Assembly: GCF_900197855.1 (NCBI RefSeq)
Contig: NZ_FZMQ01000011.1
Coordinates: 46,364 to 110,363 of the forward strand
DNA: 64,000 nucleotides
Source of the DNA: Helicobacter cynogastricus
GTDB lineage: Bacteria; Campylobacterota; Campylobacteria; Campylobacterales; Helicobacteraceae
Reading direction: 5' to 3'
The position numbers and the translations under genes are program-made. This document shows positions 41,074 through 50,405 of the stretch, piece by piece. Below the pieces are notes generated by a model. The model had not been told where the DNA came from. It did no database searches and saw only the letters and a program-made list of their open reading frames with translations. Numbering within the stretch: position 1 is the stretch's first letter; every line of letters starts with the position of its first letter.

Positions 41074-41530
41074 TATAATCTCCCTGTGTGTCTACTTCCC
41101 AAAAAAAGTCGATCCATGAAGTGGCCTCTTTTAAAGTGTAGTCCGCTTGGAATTGTGCGTTTTTATGAGCAAAGAGCACCGCGCTTCTAAAATGCATTTG
41201 GGGGTATTTTTCCTGCAAAACCTGCATCACTCCAATAAAGCTCTTTCCGCTGTCAATAATCTCATCCACTACTAAAACACTTTTGTGTTGAGGTTTTAAA
41301 AGTGGAATATTATCAATTTCTAATTTTCCCTGTGTGCGATCAGTGCCATAAGAGCTCGCATTGATGGCATAAACTTCTTTGATATCCCAGTGCAAGCCCA
41401 AAAAATGCGCTAAAGTCATCCCCCCACGCAAAATAGAAATAATGGCTTGGGGTCTGAAGTCTTTCTGCACCATTTTAGCCAAATCCACCACATCCTGCCT
41501 AAACTCATTATAACCATAGTAGAGACGCAT
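41066..41530 (-). CDS. gpt: Purine phosphoribosyltransferase (Gpt-like)
   Basis: This 154-residue cytoplasmic enzyme has the type I PRTase fold. The PRPP loop is VLVVDEIIDSGKSFIGV (acidic pair and GKS in place of GKT) and the N-terminal part has IISILRGGMTLAHFLGLH. It probably salvages xanthine and guanine to nucleotides, as proposed for H. pylori HP0735; base specificity is not readable here. The ATG overlaps the stop of the upstream aminotransferase (TAATG) and its own stop overlaps the rimO start, so three genes form a tight operon. Confidence 0.85.
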   Translation of the reverse strand: MRLYYGYNEFRQDVVDLAKMVQKDFRPQAIISILRGGMTLAHFLGLHWDIKEVYAINASSYGTDRTQGKLEIDNIPLLKPQHKSVLVVDEIIDSGKSFIGVMQVLQEKYPQMHFRSAVLFAHKNAQFQADYTLKEATSWIDFFWEVDTQGDYIA

Positions 41531-42657
41531 TAAATCCCCTTGTAGTAGTGTTGCATGAAAGCCTTGATCCCCACCCCCTCAAAGTTAGGACGCAGACCTA
41601 AATCTACTAAGCTTTGCTCTAAGGCGTTGATTACCCACGCGCTTTGATAAACCTCGATGATCCCCATGTGGTTAATGCGCAAAAGATAATCTTTTAAGGT
41701 GTCCTGCCCTCCGGCCACCAACACCCTGTATTTGTGGTGTAAATGTTTTCTAATACGACTGGCCTCTTGGTGATAGATCACAGACATACAAGGAGCAGGG
41801 CTTTTAGGATAGAGAGAAAACCCTAAAGCCTCAAGGGCTAAGTTAGTGCTTTGTGCGCGCTTTCTTGTGGCTACATACAAGGCATCCAGCCCGCCCAAAT
41901 CCTGCAGGCTATCAAAGTATGTTTTCAATCCTAAAATATGAGAAATACCAGCAGTAAAAGCGGTGGTGTTTTTTTGTTGGTTTTTCAACTCTAGGGCAAG
42001 ATTAAAATAATAGCCCTTATTTTCTAACTTTGAGAGGGCAAAATCGCTCAAACCCAAAAAGCTCAAACCCACAGGTAACATAAAGGCTTTTTGACTCCCC
42101 CCAATGAGCACATCGACATGATTTGTTTGGAGAGGTTCGACTCCTAAAGCGGTGATCGCATCGATGATGGTGATGATCTTGGGATTATAAGTTTTGAGCA
42201 CTTGAGTGATCCCCTCAAAATCCAAACGCAAACCCCCCGAAGATTCGCACACCTGCAAGGCGACAGCGTGAATGGTGGGGTGAGCTTGCAGAGTTTCTAG
42301 CACCTGCTTAGAAGTGATGGGGGTGTCCCACGCGCTCTTAAGCTCCACCACACTTAAACCATGCGCTTGGGCGATCTTGGCAAAGCGTTCTCCAAATTTG
42401 CCATTGTTAAGCACCAAGAGAGCGGGCTCTTTTGTAGGGCGCACAAATTGCAAAAGAGCGGCTTCCATTGCTCCTGTGCCACTGCTCACTAAAGTTAGCA
42501 CCTCAGCAAGTCCGATCATCTCTTTTAATTTGTCGCGCACACAAGCAAAAATGGCTTCAAATTCAGGAGTGCGGTGGTGCAAAATGGGTTGGCTTAAGGT
42601 GTTAGAGATACTAGGATAAATGGGGGTTGGTCCGGGGGTGAATAGTAGGGATTGCAA
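41530..42657 (-). CDS. Class V aminotransferase (HP0736-like)
   Basis: The 375-residue PLP enzyme starts with LLFTPGPTPIYPSI, has TLVSSGTGAMEAALLQF for phosphate binding, TIIDAITALGVEPLQ with the pyridine-binding Asp, and the Schiff-base Lys in IGGSQKAFMLPVGLSFLGL. The family includes serine-glyoxylate, alanine-glyoxylate and phosphoserine aminotransferases. H. pylori HP0736 is annotated as SerC-like, but the sequence alone does not decide. I start at TTG 42657, since GGAAGG lies five bases before it. The longer frame from TTG 42672 has no ribosome binding site. TATACT at 42686-42691 may be its -10. Confidence 0.8.
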   Translation of the reverse strand: MQSLLFTPGPTPIYPSISNTLSQPILHHRTPEFEAIFACVRDKLKEMIGLAEVLTLVSSGTGAMEAALLQFVRPTKEPALLVLNNGKFGERFAKIAQAHGLSVVELKSAWDTPITSKQVLETLQAHPTIHAVALQVCESSGGLRLDFEGITQVLKTYNPKIITIIDAITALGVEPLQTNHVDVLIGGSQKAFMLPVGLSFLGLSDFALSKLENKGYYFNLALELKNQQKNTTAFTAGISHILGLKTYFDSLQDLGGLDALYVATRKRAQSTNLALEALGFSLYPKSPAPCMSVIYHQEASRIRKHLHHKYRVLVAGGQDTLKDYLLRINHMGIIEVYQSAWVINALEQSLVDLGLRPNFEGVGIKAFMQHYYKGI

Positions 42658-42729
42658 AATGGCCTTCCGCAAAAAAATAAGTTTGAGTATAGCATAGAGA
42701 GTGTAGAATACGACTTAAAAAGGCCTGCA

Positions 42730-43182
42730 ATGCGCGCTTTTTTGTGTTTTCTCTGTTTGTCTCTAGGCGTGCATGCAGCACCATCTTTTCAAGTTCAGAA
42801 TATCAAAAACACGATTTATCAAATGGCACTCTATCAGGCCAAAGTCAGACACAATATTAGCACTTTGAATAACAGGTTAAGCATCATCGTTTTGGATATC
42901 CGTGCACGCAGAGTGCAGATGGATGACATCTCTAGCGCGCGTGTTCTTGAAGTGTTTAGAGAAAACACTGCGCTCTTCCGTATTTTGCAAGATTATTATG
43001 GCCACAACGACGGCCTCTTTAATTATTTAGAAGGGATTTTGGAGGGCTATAAATCCATCGCTAGAGACATGCAACACACCGCACCCTTGCAAGATTGCAT
43101 GCCAATCATGCGCGATATTCTTACACAGCTCCAAGCCATTGTGATGTTAGAAAAGCAACTTGATAATCTTATTGAGCAATGA
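42730..43182 (+). CDS. Small secreted helical protein, unknown function
   Basis: The 150-residue product begins with a Sec signal peptide (MRAFLCFLCLSLGVHA, cleavage before APSF). The rest is predicted to be almost wholly helical, with heptad-like stretches (NIKNTIYQMALYQAKVRHNISTLNNRL and IMRDILTQLQAIVMLEKQL). One Cys lies at about residue 126 of the precursor. The ATG at 42730 has AAGG seven bases upstream. Earlier in-frame codons from 42652 would mask the signal peptide. TAGAAT at 42704-42709 could be the -10. It ends one base before the converging ffh stop. I do not recognise a family. Confidence 0.7.
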   Translation: MRAFLCFLCLSLGVHAAPSFQVQNIKNTIYQMALYQAKVRHNISTLNNRLSIIVLDIRARRVQMDDISSARVLEVFRENTALFRILQDYYGHNDGLFNYLEGILEGYKSIARDMQHTAPLQDCMPIMRDILTQLQAIVMLEKQLDNLIEQ

Positions 43183-44514
43183 TTAAACCTTGCCCCCTTT
43201 TTTTTGCAGAGTTTGCAAAAAGTTGGGGATAGCTCCCTTAGCACTCAGTTTTTTGGCAAATTGACCCATCTGCTCGAAGCGTTTTAAAATACGATTGATC
43301 TCAGCCACATCCAACCCCGCGCCCAAAGCGATGCGTTTTTTGCGGCTTCCATTTAAAATAGACGGATTTTCCCTCTCTTTGGCCGTCATAGAGGCGACCA
43401 TCGCTTTAATTTTTTTAATCTCTGTGGAGTTTTCTAAATCCATGCCCTTAAGCGTGCCCGCCACCCCACTAAGCCCGGGAATCATAGACACTAAAGAACT
43501 CAGCGAGCCTAATTTTTTGATTTTCTCAATTTGTTCTAAAAAGTCGTTGAAGTTTAATTGCCCTTTTTTAAGCTTTTTAGACAGATTCTTGGCATCTTTG
43601 ACATCGATTACACTGGCTGTTTTCTCTGCCAAGCTCACAATATCCCCAGCACCCATCAAGCGTTGAGCGATGCGCTCAGGCACAAACACATCTAAATCTG
43701 GAATCTTCTCCCCATGCCCAATAAAGCGCAAGGGAATTTGTAATTGATGGGCGATCCCCAAAGCTACCCCGCCCTTAGAATCGCTATCAAACTTGCTTAA
43801 CACCACCCCGCTAAGACCTATTTCTGTATGGAAAGTTTGTGCCGAGCGCACCCCATCCTGCCCACTGAGCGCGTCAGCCACATAAAAGGTCTCAAGGGGT
43901 TTTAACAAGTTTTTTAAAGCTTTAAGCTCTTCCATCAGAGGTTTATCAATGGCCAAACGCCCCGCGCTATCTACAATCACCACATCAAACTGCCCCTCTT
44001 GGGCGCGCTTTAAAGCCCCCTTAGCGATGTCTAAGACGCTGTCCTCTTGGTGGTAAACCTCTATGCCAATTTGCTCCCCTAAAACTTGCAACTGCTCAAT
44101 AGCGGCTAATCTCTCTAAATCACACGCCACTAACAACACTTTCTTATGCCGGGTTTTAAGGTAGTTGGCTAATTTGGCACAAGTGGTGGTTTTACCCCCC
44201 CCTTGCAGTCCGCACATTAAAACAATAGTAGGAGGCGTGGGAGCGTAAACAAAACCACTAGAAGCCCCGGGCACGCTCAAAATTTCTAACAAACTCTCTT
44301 GCAGAGAATCTAAAAACTGCTGTTTGCCAATGCCCTTAGCTTTGGTTTTAGCCTCAATATTTTTCACTAACTCTTTGGCGACCTTGTGATGGACATCATT
44401 GCGTAAAAGAGCCTTTTTAAGCTCATCTAGGGCTTTTTCTAGGGCTTTTAAGTCATCTTGAAAACGGATTTTGCCTAAGGCGTTTTTAAAAGATTGTGTG
44501 AGGGTGTCAAACAT
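43183..44514 (-). CDS. ffh: Signal recognition particle protein Ffh
   Basis: Ffh is the SRP54 GTPase that carries nascent membrane proteins to FtsY. The 443-residue product has the N domain, the G domain with GLQGGGKTTTCAKLANYL, DSAGRLAIDKPLM and SKFDSDSKGGVAL, and the Met-rich M domain with MIPGLSG and a SRP-RNA-binding segment near INRILKRFEQMGQ. Length agrees with H. pylori Ffh (about 448). It follows valS by three bases, in the H. pylori order HP1152-HP1153. Confidence 0.97.
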   Translation of the reverse strand: MFDTLTQSFKNALGKIRFQDDLKALEKALDELKKALLRNDVHHKVAKELVKNIEAKTKAKGIGKQQFLDSLQESLLEILSVPGASSGFVYAPTPPTIVLMCGLQGGGKTTTCAKLANYLKTRHKKVLLVACDLERLAAIEQLQVLGEQIGIEVYHQEDSVLDIAKGALKRAQEGQFDVVIVDSAGRLAIDKPLMEELKALKNLLKPLETFYVADALSGQDGVRSAQTFHTEIGLSGVVLSKFDSDSKGGVALGIAHQLQIPLRFIGHGEKIPDLDVFVPERIAQRLMGAGDIVSLAEKTASVIDVKDAKNLSKKLKKGQLNFNDFLEQIEKIKKLGSLSSLVSMIPGLSGVAGTLKGMDLENSTEIKKIKAMVASMTAKERENPSILNGSRKKRIALGAGLDVAEINRILKRFEQMGQFAKKLSAKGAIPNFLQTLQKKGGKV

Positions 44515-44517
44515 GTA

Positions 44518-47112
44518 TTATCCTTGCAACATAGAGAGTTCTTTTTGTATTTGGGCTTGCTTTTCTTGAATGGCTTTGAGCCGTTCATGCAAGTTATCTA
44601 AGAGGGCTTTGGGGGCTTTGGCTAAGAATTGTGGGTTGTCTAAATTCAATTTAGTCTGTTCTTTTTGCAATTTTTCTAATTGTGCTTTTAAACGCCCCAC
44701 AAGCGCGCTCACATCTACCCCCTCTAAGCTCACATGCACCACGCCTAGCTCGCCCGTGTCGCTCAAAGCTTTAGGTGGTTTGCTACTGCTTAAGTGCACA
44801 TGGGCAATTTTACTCAGTTTGCTAATAAAGTGTCTATCCTCAGTTTCTAGGGCGATTTGGCTTTCAATATAAGCCTGTTCAATGGGGGTGTTGAGCAAAA
44901 TTTTTAGCCGTCTTAGAGCTGTAACACTCTCTTTAATCAACTTAAAGCGCGTTTCTAAAGCCTCATCTTGTTTGGTATCTATTGGGTAGGGGCTCACCAT
45001 AATGGAGGGGCTTTGCTCTAAGGTGCTTTTATTGAGATGTTGGTAAAGATATTCGCTCACAAAGGGCATAAAGGGGTGCAAGAGACACAAACCCTCTTTA
45101 AAGACGCTCACAAGTTCGCCAAAAACCCGACTAGATTGCTCCGTATTTTTGTAAGCTTTAGAAAACTCCAAAACCCAATCGCAAAACTCTCCCCAAAAGA
45201 AACGATAAAGGGCAGTGGCAGCATCGTTAAAGCGGTAGAGTTCGAGTGCGCTACGCACCTCTTTAGTGGTCGCATTTAAACGGGATTTGGCATAAAGCCC
45301 TAAATTGGTTTGATAGTCTATAACCTCTTGAGCTTCCTGTGTGCTTAAAAACAGAGCAGCGTTGTAGAGTTTGTGGCTGAAATGTCGGGCTTGCTCTAAG
45401 ACTTTGGGGTTTAGACATAAATCCCGCCCCTGCACGCACAACATCGCTAAGGCAAAACGCAGGGCATCGCTTCCATAGGTTTTAATGAGCTCTAAGGGGT
45501 CGATCACATTCCCCTTAGATTTGCTCATTTTCTCCCCATTTTCATCGCGCACCAAAGCATGTAAATAGATGTGTTTAAAGGGGAGCGCACCTAGCAAACT
45601 CTCCCCGCTTAAAAGCATTCTAGCCACCCAAAAAAAGAGAATATCAAAGCCGGTTATGAGCACACTATTAGGATAGAAGTCTTTCAAGTCATCAGCATGA
45701 AACTTCACCCCCTCAAAGCCCTCTAACCCTTCTTGGGCAAAACCTAGAGTGCTAAATGCCCAAAGCCCAGAGCTAAACCAAGTGTCTAGGACATCTGGGT
45801 CTTGTTCTAGGTGGGTGTCTTGGCATTGTGGGCAGTGGGTGGGCAAATCTTGGGGCACAAATTGATGCCCCTTAGAACAGGTGAAAACAGGAATGCGATG
45901 CCCCCACCATAATTGGCGGCTAATGCACCAAGGGCGCAACTCCTGCATCCATGCGTTGTAATTATTGCGCCAATGGGAGGGGTAAAATTGCGCCAAACCT
46001 TGCGCCATTTTCTCTATAGAGCCCTGCGCGACTTCTTGTTTGACAAACCATTGTTTGGAGATATAGGGCTCAATGGAGCTAGCACAGCGGTAGCATTTGC
46101 CCACTTGATGTAGATGATCTTTGATCTCTACAATAAACCCGCCTGCTTTAAGTGCCTGCACAATGCCCTCTCGTGCTTCTAGGCGATCTAACCCGGCAAA
46201 TTGCCCTGCATGCGCGTTTAAAACCCCTTTTTGATCAAAGATGACTAAGGGTTCTAGTTGGTGGCGTTTGCCCACTTCATAGTCATTGGGATCATGCGCA
46301 GGGGTTACTTTGACACACCCGCTCCCAAAACTAGGGTCTACAAAAGAGTCGGCAATGATAGGAATGGGGCGCTTATTCAAGGGTAAAAGGGCGTTTTGTC
46401 CGATGAGGTGTTGGTATCTTTCATCCTCCGGGTGCACCATTAAGGCGACATCTCCAAAAAAGGTTTCTGGGCGCGTGGTGGCGACCACCACCTCCCCACC
46501 TCTCTCTAATGGATAGCGCAAATAATACAGCTTGCCCGCCTCTTGCTCATACTCCACTTCAATATCTGCTAGCGCCCCATCTTTACAACACCAGTTGATC
46601 ATATAGGTGTCCTGCACGATCAAACCTTGATCAAACCATGTTTTAAAGGCGATTTTTACAGCCCTCTCCAAGCCAGCATCCATGCTAAAGCGCAATCGAC
46701 TCCACGCACAAGAAATCCCCAATTCTTGCATCTGCTCTACAATCTGCCCCCCACAAGACTCTTTCCACTCCCACACTTTTTTAACAAAGGCCTCTCTTCC
46801 AATCTCCTCTTTTTTGATCCCTTGGGCCAAAAGTTGTTTTTCAACCACATTTTGAGTCGCAATCCCAGCGTGATCTAAACCGGGTTGATAGAGCACCCTG
46901 TAGCCATCCATGCGCTTAAAGCGCACTAAAATATCTTGCAAACTAAGAGTAAGGGCATGCCCCATGTGCAAACGCCCCGTAACATTGGGTGGGGGCATAA
47001 TGATAGCAAAGGGGGGTTTGGCAGAATCGCTGTCCACCTCAAAGTAGCCCCGATCTTGGCAAATCTGGTAAAAATGCTTTTCTAAGGCTGAATCAAAAGG
47101 GGGGAAATGCAT
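44518..47112 (-). CDS. valS: Valyl-tRNA synthetase
   Basis: ValS charges tRNA-Val and edits misactivated threonine. The 864-residue class I enzyme has PPPNVTGRLHMGHALTLSLQD (HIGH motif), a CP1 editing domain with [37 protein letters not shown] near residue 525, and a C-terminal coiled coil (LKAQLEKLQKEQTKLNLDN). AAGGA precedes the ATG. It is the first gene of the valS-ffh pair. Confidence 0.97.
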   Translation of the reverse strand: MHFPPFDSALEKHFYQICQDRGYFEVDSDSAKPPFAIIMPPPNVTGRLHMGHALTLSLQDILVRFKRMDGYRVLYQPGLDHAGIATQNVVEKQLLAQGIKKEEIGREAFVKKVWEWKESCGGQIVEQMQELGISCAWSRLRFSMDAGLERAVKIAFKTWFDQGLIVQDTYMINWCCKDGALADIEVEYEQEAGKLYYLRYPLERGGEVVVATTRPETFFGDVALMVHPEDERYQHLIGQNALLPLNKRPIPIIADSFVDPSFGSGCVKVTPAHDPNDYEVGKRHQLEPLVIFDQKGVLNAHAGQFAGLDRLEAREGIVQALKAGGFIVEIKDHLHQVGKCYRCASSIEPYISKQWFVKQEVAQGSIEKMAQGLAQFYPSHWRNNYNAWMQELRPWCISRQLWWGHRIPVFTCSKGHQFVPQDLPTHCPQCQDTHLEQDPDVLDTWFSSGLWAFSTLGFAQEGLEGFEGVKFHADDLKDFYPNSVLITGFDILFFWVARMLLSGESLLGALPFKHIYLHALVRDENGEKMSKSKGNVIDPLELIKTYGSDALRFALAMLCVQGRDLCLNPKVLEQARHFSHKLYNAALFLSTQEAQEVIDYQTNLGLYAKSRLNATTKEVRSALELYRFNDAATALYRFFWGEFCDWVLEFSKAYKNTEQSSRVFGELVSVFKEGLCLLHPFMPFVSEYLYQHLNKSTLEQSPSIMVSPYPIDTKQDEALETRFKLIKESVTALRRLKILLNTPIEQAYIESQIALETEDRHFISKLSKIAHVHLSSSKPPKALSDTGELGVVHVSLEGVDVSALVGRLKAQLEKLQKEQTKLNLDNPQFLAKAPKALLDNLHERLKAIQEKQAQIQKELSMLQG

Positions 47113-47190
47113 AAAAATCCTTGGGAATTTTCCCCCTATTCTAGCCTGAAGTGGCTTAAAAAGGGCAGATTAGGGCATTTTGAAGTGGTG

Positions 47191-48201
47191 CTACAGGTGC
47201 ACCATACGAGCGTAAGGTTTGGGGATGTCGATCTCTTGCCCCAAGCTCAAGGCGGCGTTAAAGCACCAAAAGGGGTTTTTGAGCAGAGCGCGCGCTAGAT
47301 AGATCGCATCCACCACTTGACTACCTACCAATCTTTGCGCCATCTTGGGCTCTTCAAGCAACCCACCCCCAATAGTGGGTTTGTCCAACGCTTCTTTGAG
47401 ATAGTCTGCATAAGGGATTTGATAGCCCGGATAAGCCTTAATAGGAGCTTCCACTACACCCCCGCTACTCACATCCAAAGCGTCATAAAGGGGACTTAGA
47501 GGCTCTAAGAGTTGTGCTATGGTCTGTGGGGTATTGCCTTGTGGGTGGTAGTCTGTAGCCGACACCCTTACGATTAGAGGTAAGTCTATAGCTTCTCTTA
47601 GGGCTTGCAAGATTTCTTGTAAAAGCAATGCGCGATTCTTTCCATAGGCATCGCTTCTCTGATTACTCAAAGGGGATAAAAAGCTACTGAGCAAATACCC
47701 ATGCGCAGCATGGATTTCTAGCGCGTCAAAACCCGCTTGCTTTGCCCTAAGCCCGGCTTGCTTAAACTCTAAAACGACTTGTTTGATGTCTTGTGCATCC
47801 ATCTCTTTGGGCATGGCGTATTGATCGTTAAAACGCAAAGCAGAAGGGGCTAAAAGTTGGGTGTCTTTCAGCTGTCCTTTCCTGCCCGCATGCCCAATTT
47901 GTAACGCCACTTTAGAGTCGTATTTGTGGCACTCGCTAACAATCTTGGCTAAACCCTCCACATGCCCCTCTTCATAAATGCCTAGATCGCCCGGATCGAT
48001 TCGCCCCTTGGCACTCACTGCGGCCACTTCAAAGATGATCAAGCCCACTTGTCCGATCGCGCGGGCTGTGTAGTGGTGGGCGTGCCAGTCATTGGTGTAG
48101 CCATTGATCGCGCTGTATTGATCCATAGGTGCCATTATTACGCGGTTTTTCAACTCCAAATCTCTGATTTTCCAAGGGCTAAATAACAAGGTTTTATGCA
48201 T
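47191..48201 (-). CDS. NADH:flavin oxidoreductase (Old Yellow Enzyme family, YqjM-like)
   Basis: This 336-residue FMN-dependent TIM-barrel protein resembles YqjM/NamA ene-reductases: LFSPWKIRDLELKNRVIMAPM at the start, VALQIGHAGRKGQ, DALEIHAAHGYLLSSFLSPLSNQRSDAYG and the phosphate-binding GGLLEEPKMAQ. The class III Cys after MAPM (YqjM Cys26) is Asp27 here, while Tyr29 is kept. That Cys tunes the flavin potential, so reactivity may differ. AGGAGAAAAG precedes the ATG. Neighbours are cstA upstream on the same strand and valS downstream. The substrate is unknown; enals, quinones or other electrophiles are typical. Confidence 0.88.
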   Translation of the reverse strand: MHKTLLFSPWKIRDLELKNRVIMAPMDQYSAINGYTNDWHAHHYTARAIGQVGLIIFEVAAVSAKGRIDPGDLGIYEEGHVEGLAKIVSECHKYDSKVALQIGHAGRKGQLKDTQLLAPSALRFNDQYAMPKEMDAQDIKQVVLEFKQAGLRAKQAGFDALEIHAAHGYLLSSFLSPLSNQRSDAYGKNRALLLQEILQALREAIDLPLIVRVSATDYHPQGNTPQTIAQLLEPLSPLYDALDVSSGGVVEAPIKAYPGYQIPYADYLKEALDKPTIGGGLLEEPKMAQRLVGSQVVDAIYLARALLKNPFWCFNAALSLGQEIDIPKPYARMVHL

Positions 48202-48215
48202 CTTTTCTCCTAATT

Positions 48216-50276
48216 TTAAACGCTTTGTATTTGAGGGGTTTCACACAGCGGAGGACTGATTTTATTGTAGCGATAGGCGTTATAACAGATACGCACACTC
48301 GCAATAAATACCATGAACGCTACCACCATAAAGAAAACACACAAAATCGCATCAATAATGTGGTTGGTTAGACTTTGTTTTAAGAGAGAAAGGATTTCAG
48401 GATCTTGCGTGTGGCCGATTTTTTCATAGAGAATCTGTGCAGTGGCGACATGGGAAACATGGTTGGCTACCTCATTATCGCTTTTGGGCATAACTTTTAA
48501 GATACCGCTGTAAAAGGTGATCCCTAAGATCAAAACCGCTGGGATTGCTGTAACAAGCGAATATTTAAAGCGTTGCATTTTAAAGAGAATGGTGGTACTT
48601 AGCAAAAGAGCTATACCAGCTAACATTTGATTGCTCACGCCAAATAAGGGCCAAAGGGTGTAAATACCCCCCTTGGGATCGATTGCTCCTTGATAGAGGA
48701 AATGCCCCCAAAGGCTGACACAAAGGAAAGTCGCTACCAAAACAGCCATTTGAGAGCTGGTATTCCCTAAGGGTTTATAAATATGTCCCAAGATATTTTG
48801 AATCATAAAGCGCGCAGTGCGTGTACCTGCATCTACGGCGGTGAGAATAAAAAGGGCCTCAAAGAGGATCGCAAAGTGATACCAAAATGCCATCACAGCG
48901 GGGTTACCCACAATGTGATAAACCAGCATGGACAACCCGATCGCAAAGGTGGGCGCGCCCCCTGTGCGGCTTAAAATGCTGTGTTCGCCAATATTGCGGG
49001 TCAGTTCTTGAATTTCTTGGGGAGTGATGGTAAAGCCCCAAGAGCTGATCACTTTGGCAGCTTGGGTAATGTCTGCACTAATCGCACTCTCAGGTGCATT
49101 GATTGCAAAGTAAAGCCCGGGGTGCAAGATAGCTGCCATGATCAAAGCCATAATCGCCACCACCGATTCCATCACCATAGCTCCATAACCCACTGCGCGC
49201 GCGTGGCTCTCTTTTTCAATAATCTTAGGTGTCGTGCCTGAGGCGATCAAGGCATGGAAACCGCTAATAGTCCCACAGGCAATAGTGATGAAGAGAAAAG
49301 GGAAAAGACTTCCGGCAAAGACTGGTCCGCTACCATTGATAAAAGCGGTAACTTTGGGGATTTGCAAAGGAGGGGCGACAACAATCACAGCCACTACCAG
49401 AACCAAAATCACCCCGATTTTCATAAAGGTGCTCAAATAATCGCGGGGTGCCATCAAAAACCACACGGGCAAATTAGAGGAAACAAACCCATAGCCAATC
49501 ACAACCCATGCAAGTGTGGTCGCTTTGAGGGTAAAAAGTGCGCTCATGGTAGGATCATTGGCTACAACTTTGCCATAGTAGATCGCGCACAACAGCAATC
49601 CAAAACCAATTAAAGAGGCTTCTAGCACTTTGCCCGGGCGTAAAAAGCGCATATAAAGTCCCATAAAAATTGCAATAGGGATTGTCATGCTAATAGTAAA
49701 GAGTCCCCAAGGGGAATGGGCTAGAGCTTTGACCACCACCATTGCCAAAATCGCAATGATGATAATCATGATCCCCAAGATTCCAAACAACGCAAACCAG
49801 CCAACCACTGAACCCATTTCATCCTTGACCATCTCGCCTAAAGACTTGCCATTACGCCGCATGGACATAAACAGAGTCACAAAGTCATGTACACAGCCTC
49901 CTAGCACACTCCCAATGAGAATCCACAAAATAGAGGGTAAATACCCCATTTGGGCGGCCAGAATTGGTCCTACTAAAGGGCCAGCCCCAGCGATGGCAGC
50001 AAAATGATGTCCAAAAGTGATCGCCTTGTTTGTAGGGACATAGTCGCGCCCATCGTTGTGCACACAGGCGGGCGTGGCGTGTGTGTCATCTAGCCTTAAG
50101 ACTTTGTAGGCGACAAAATGGCTATAAAAACGATACCCTAGGGAATAAATACAAATAGCTGCTACAACTAGCCAAAGCGTATTGATAGTCTCCCCCTTAT
50201 GCAAGGCCAATACCCCCAAACACACCGCCCCTACAATAGCCACCAAGCCCCAAAACAAATGGCCCAATTTGCTCAT
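48216..50276 (-). CDS. cstA: Carbon-starvation/peptide transporter CstA
   Basis: CstA is a large inner-membrane protein linked to uptake of peptides and, in E. coli, pyruvate. The 686-residue product has about 16-18 membrane segments, an N-terminal helix, and the CstA-family strings FGHHFAAIAGAGPLVGPILAAQMGYLPSILWI and GTISGFHALIASGTTPKII. H. pylori and Campylobacter CstA support growth on peptides and amino acids, their main carbon source. GGAGC lies before the ATG and TATAAT (50309-50314) lies 33 bases upstream. It is divergent from ung. Confidence 0.95.
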   Translation of the reverse strand: MSKLGHLFWGLVAIVGAVCLGVLALHKGETINTLWLVVAAICIYSLGYRFYSHFVAYKVLRLDDTHATPACVHNDGRDYVPTNKAITFGHHFAAIAGAGPLVGPILAAQMGYLPSILWILIGSVLGGCVHDFVTLFMSMRRNGKSLGEMVKDEMGSVVGWFALFGILGIMIIIIAILAMVVVKALAHSPWGLFTISMTIPIAIFMGLYMRFLRPGKVLEASLIGFGLLLCAIYYGKVVANDPTMSALFTLKATTLAWVVIGYGFVSSNLPVWFLMAPRDYLSTFMKIGVILVLVVAVIVVAPPLQIPKVTAFINGSGPVFAGSLFPFLFITIACGTISGFHALIASGTTPKIIEKESHARAVGYGAMVMESVVAIMALIMAAILHPGLYFAINAPESAISADITQAAKVISSWGFTITPQEIQELTRNIGEHSILSRTGGAPTFAIGLSMLVYHIVGNPAVMAFWYHFAILFEALFILTAVDAGTRTARFMIQNILGHIYKPLGNTSSQMAVLVATFLCVSLWGHFLYQGAIDPKGGIYTLWPLFGVSNQMLAGIALLLSTTILFKMQRFKYSLVTAIPAVLILGITFYSGILKVMPKSDNEVANHVSHVATAQILYEKIGHTQDPEILSLLKQSLTNHIIDAILCVFFMVVAFMVFIASVRICYNAYRYNKISPPLCETPQIQSV

Positions 50277-50308
50277 CTTAGCTCCATGTTCCTAGTTTTC
50301 AAAGTAAA

Positions 50309-50314
50309 ATTATA
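50309..50314 (-). promoter_or_regulatory. -10 box (TATAAT) of cstA
   Basis: A perfect TATAAT on the minus strand, 33 bases before the cstA ATG. About 20 bases further upstream is a 12-bp palindrome TTTCTTAAGAAA (50334-50345) close to the -35 position, which might bind a regulator. Confidence 0.5.
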
Positions 50315-50405
50315 AAGATAATACGCATGAATTTTTCTTAAGAAACAAAGTTATCATGTTAGAATAAAGGCTTTGCAGAAAAGTCCTGTGCAAGAGAGGC
50401 TAGCT

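Noticed and set aside
50334..50345. Palindrome TTTCTTAAGAAA upstream of cstA as a proven operator
   Set aside because: It is short and AT-rich, so chance is likely. It is mentioned only with the cstA promoter.
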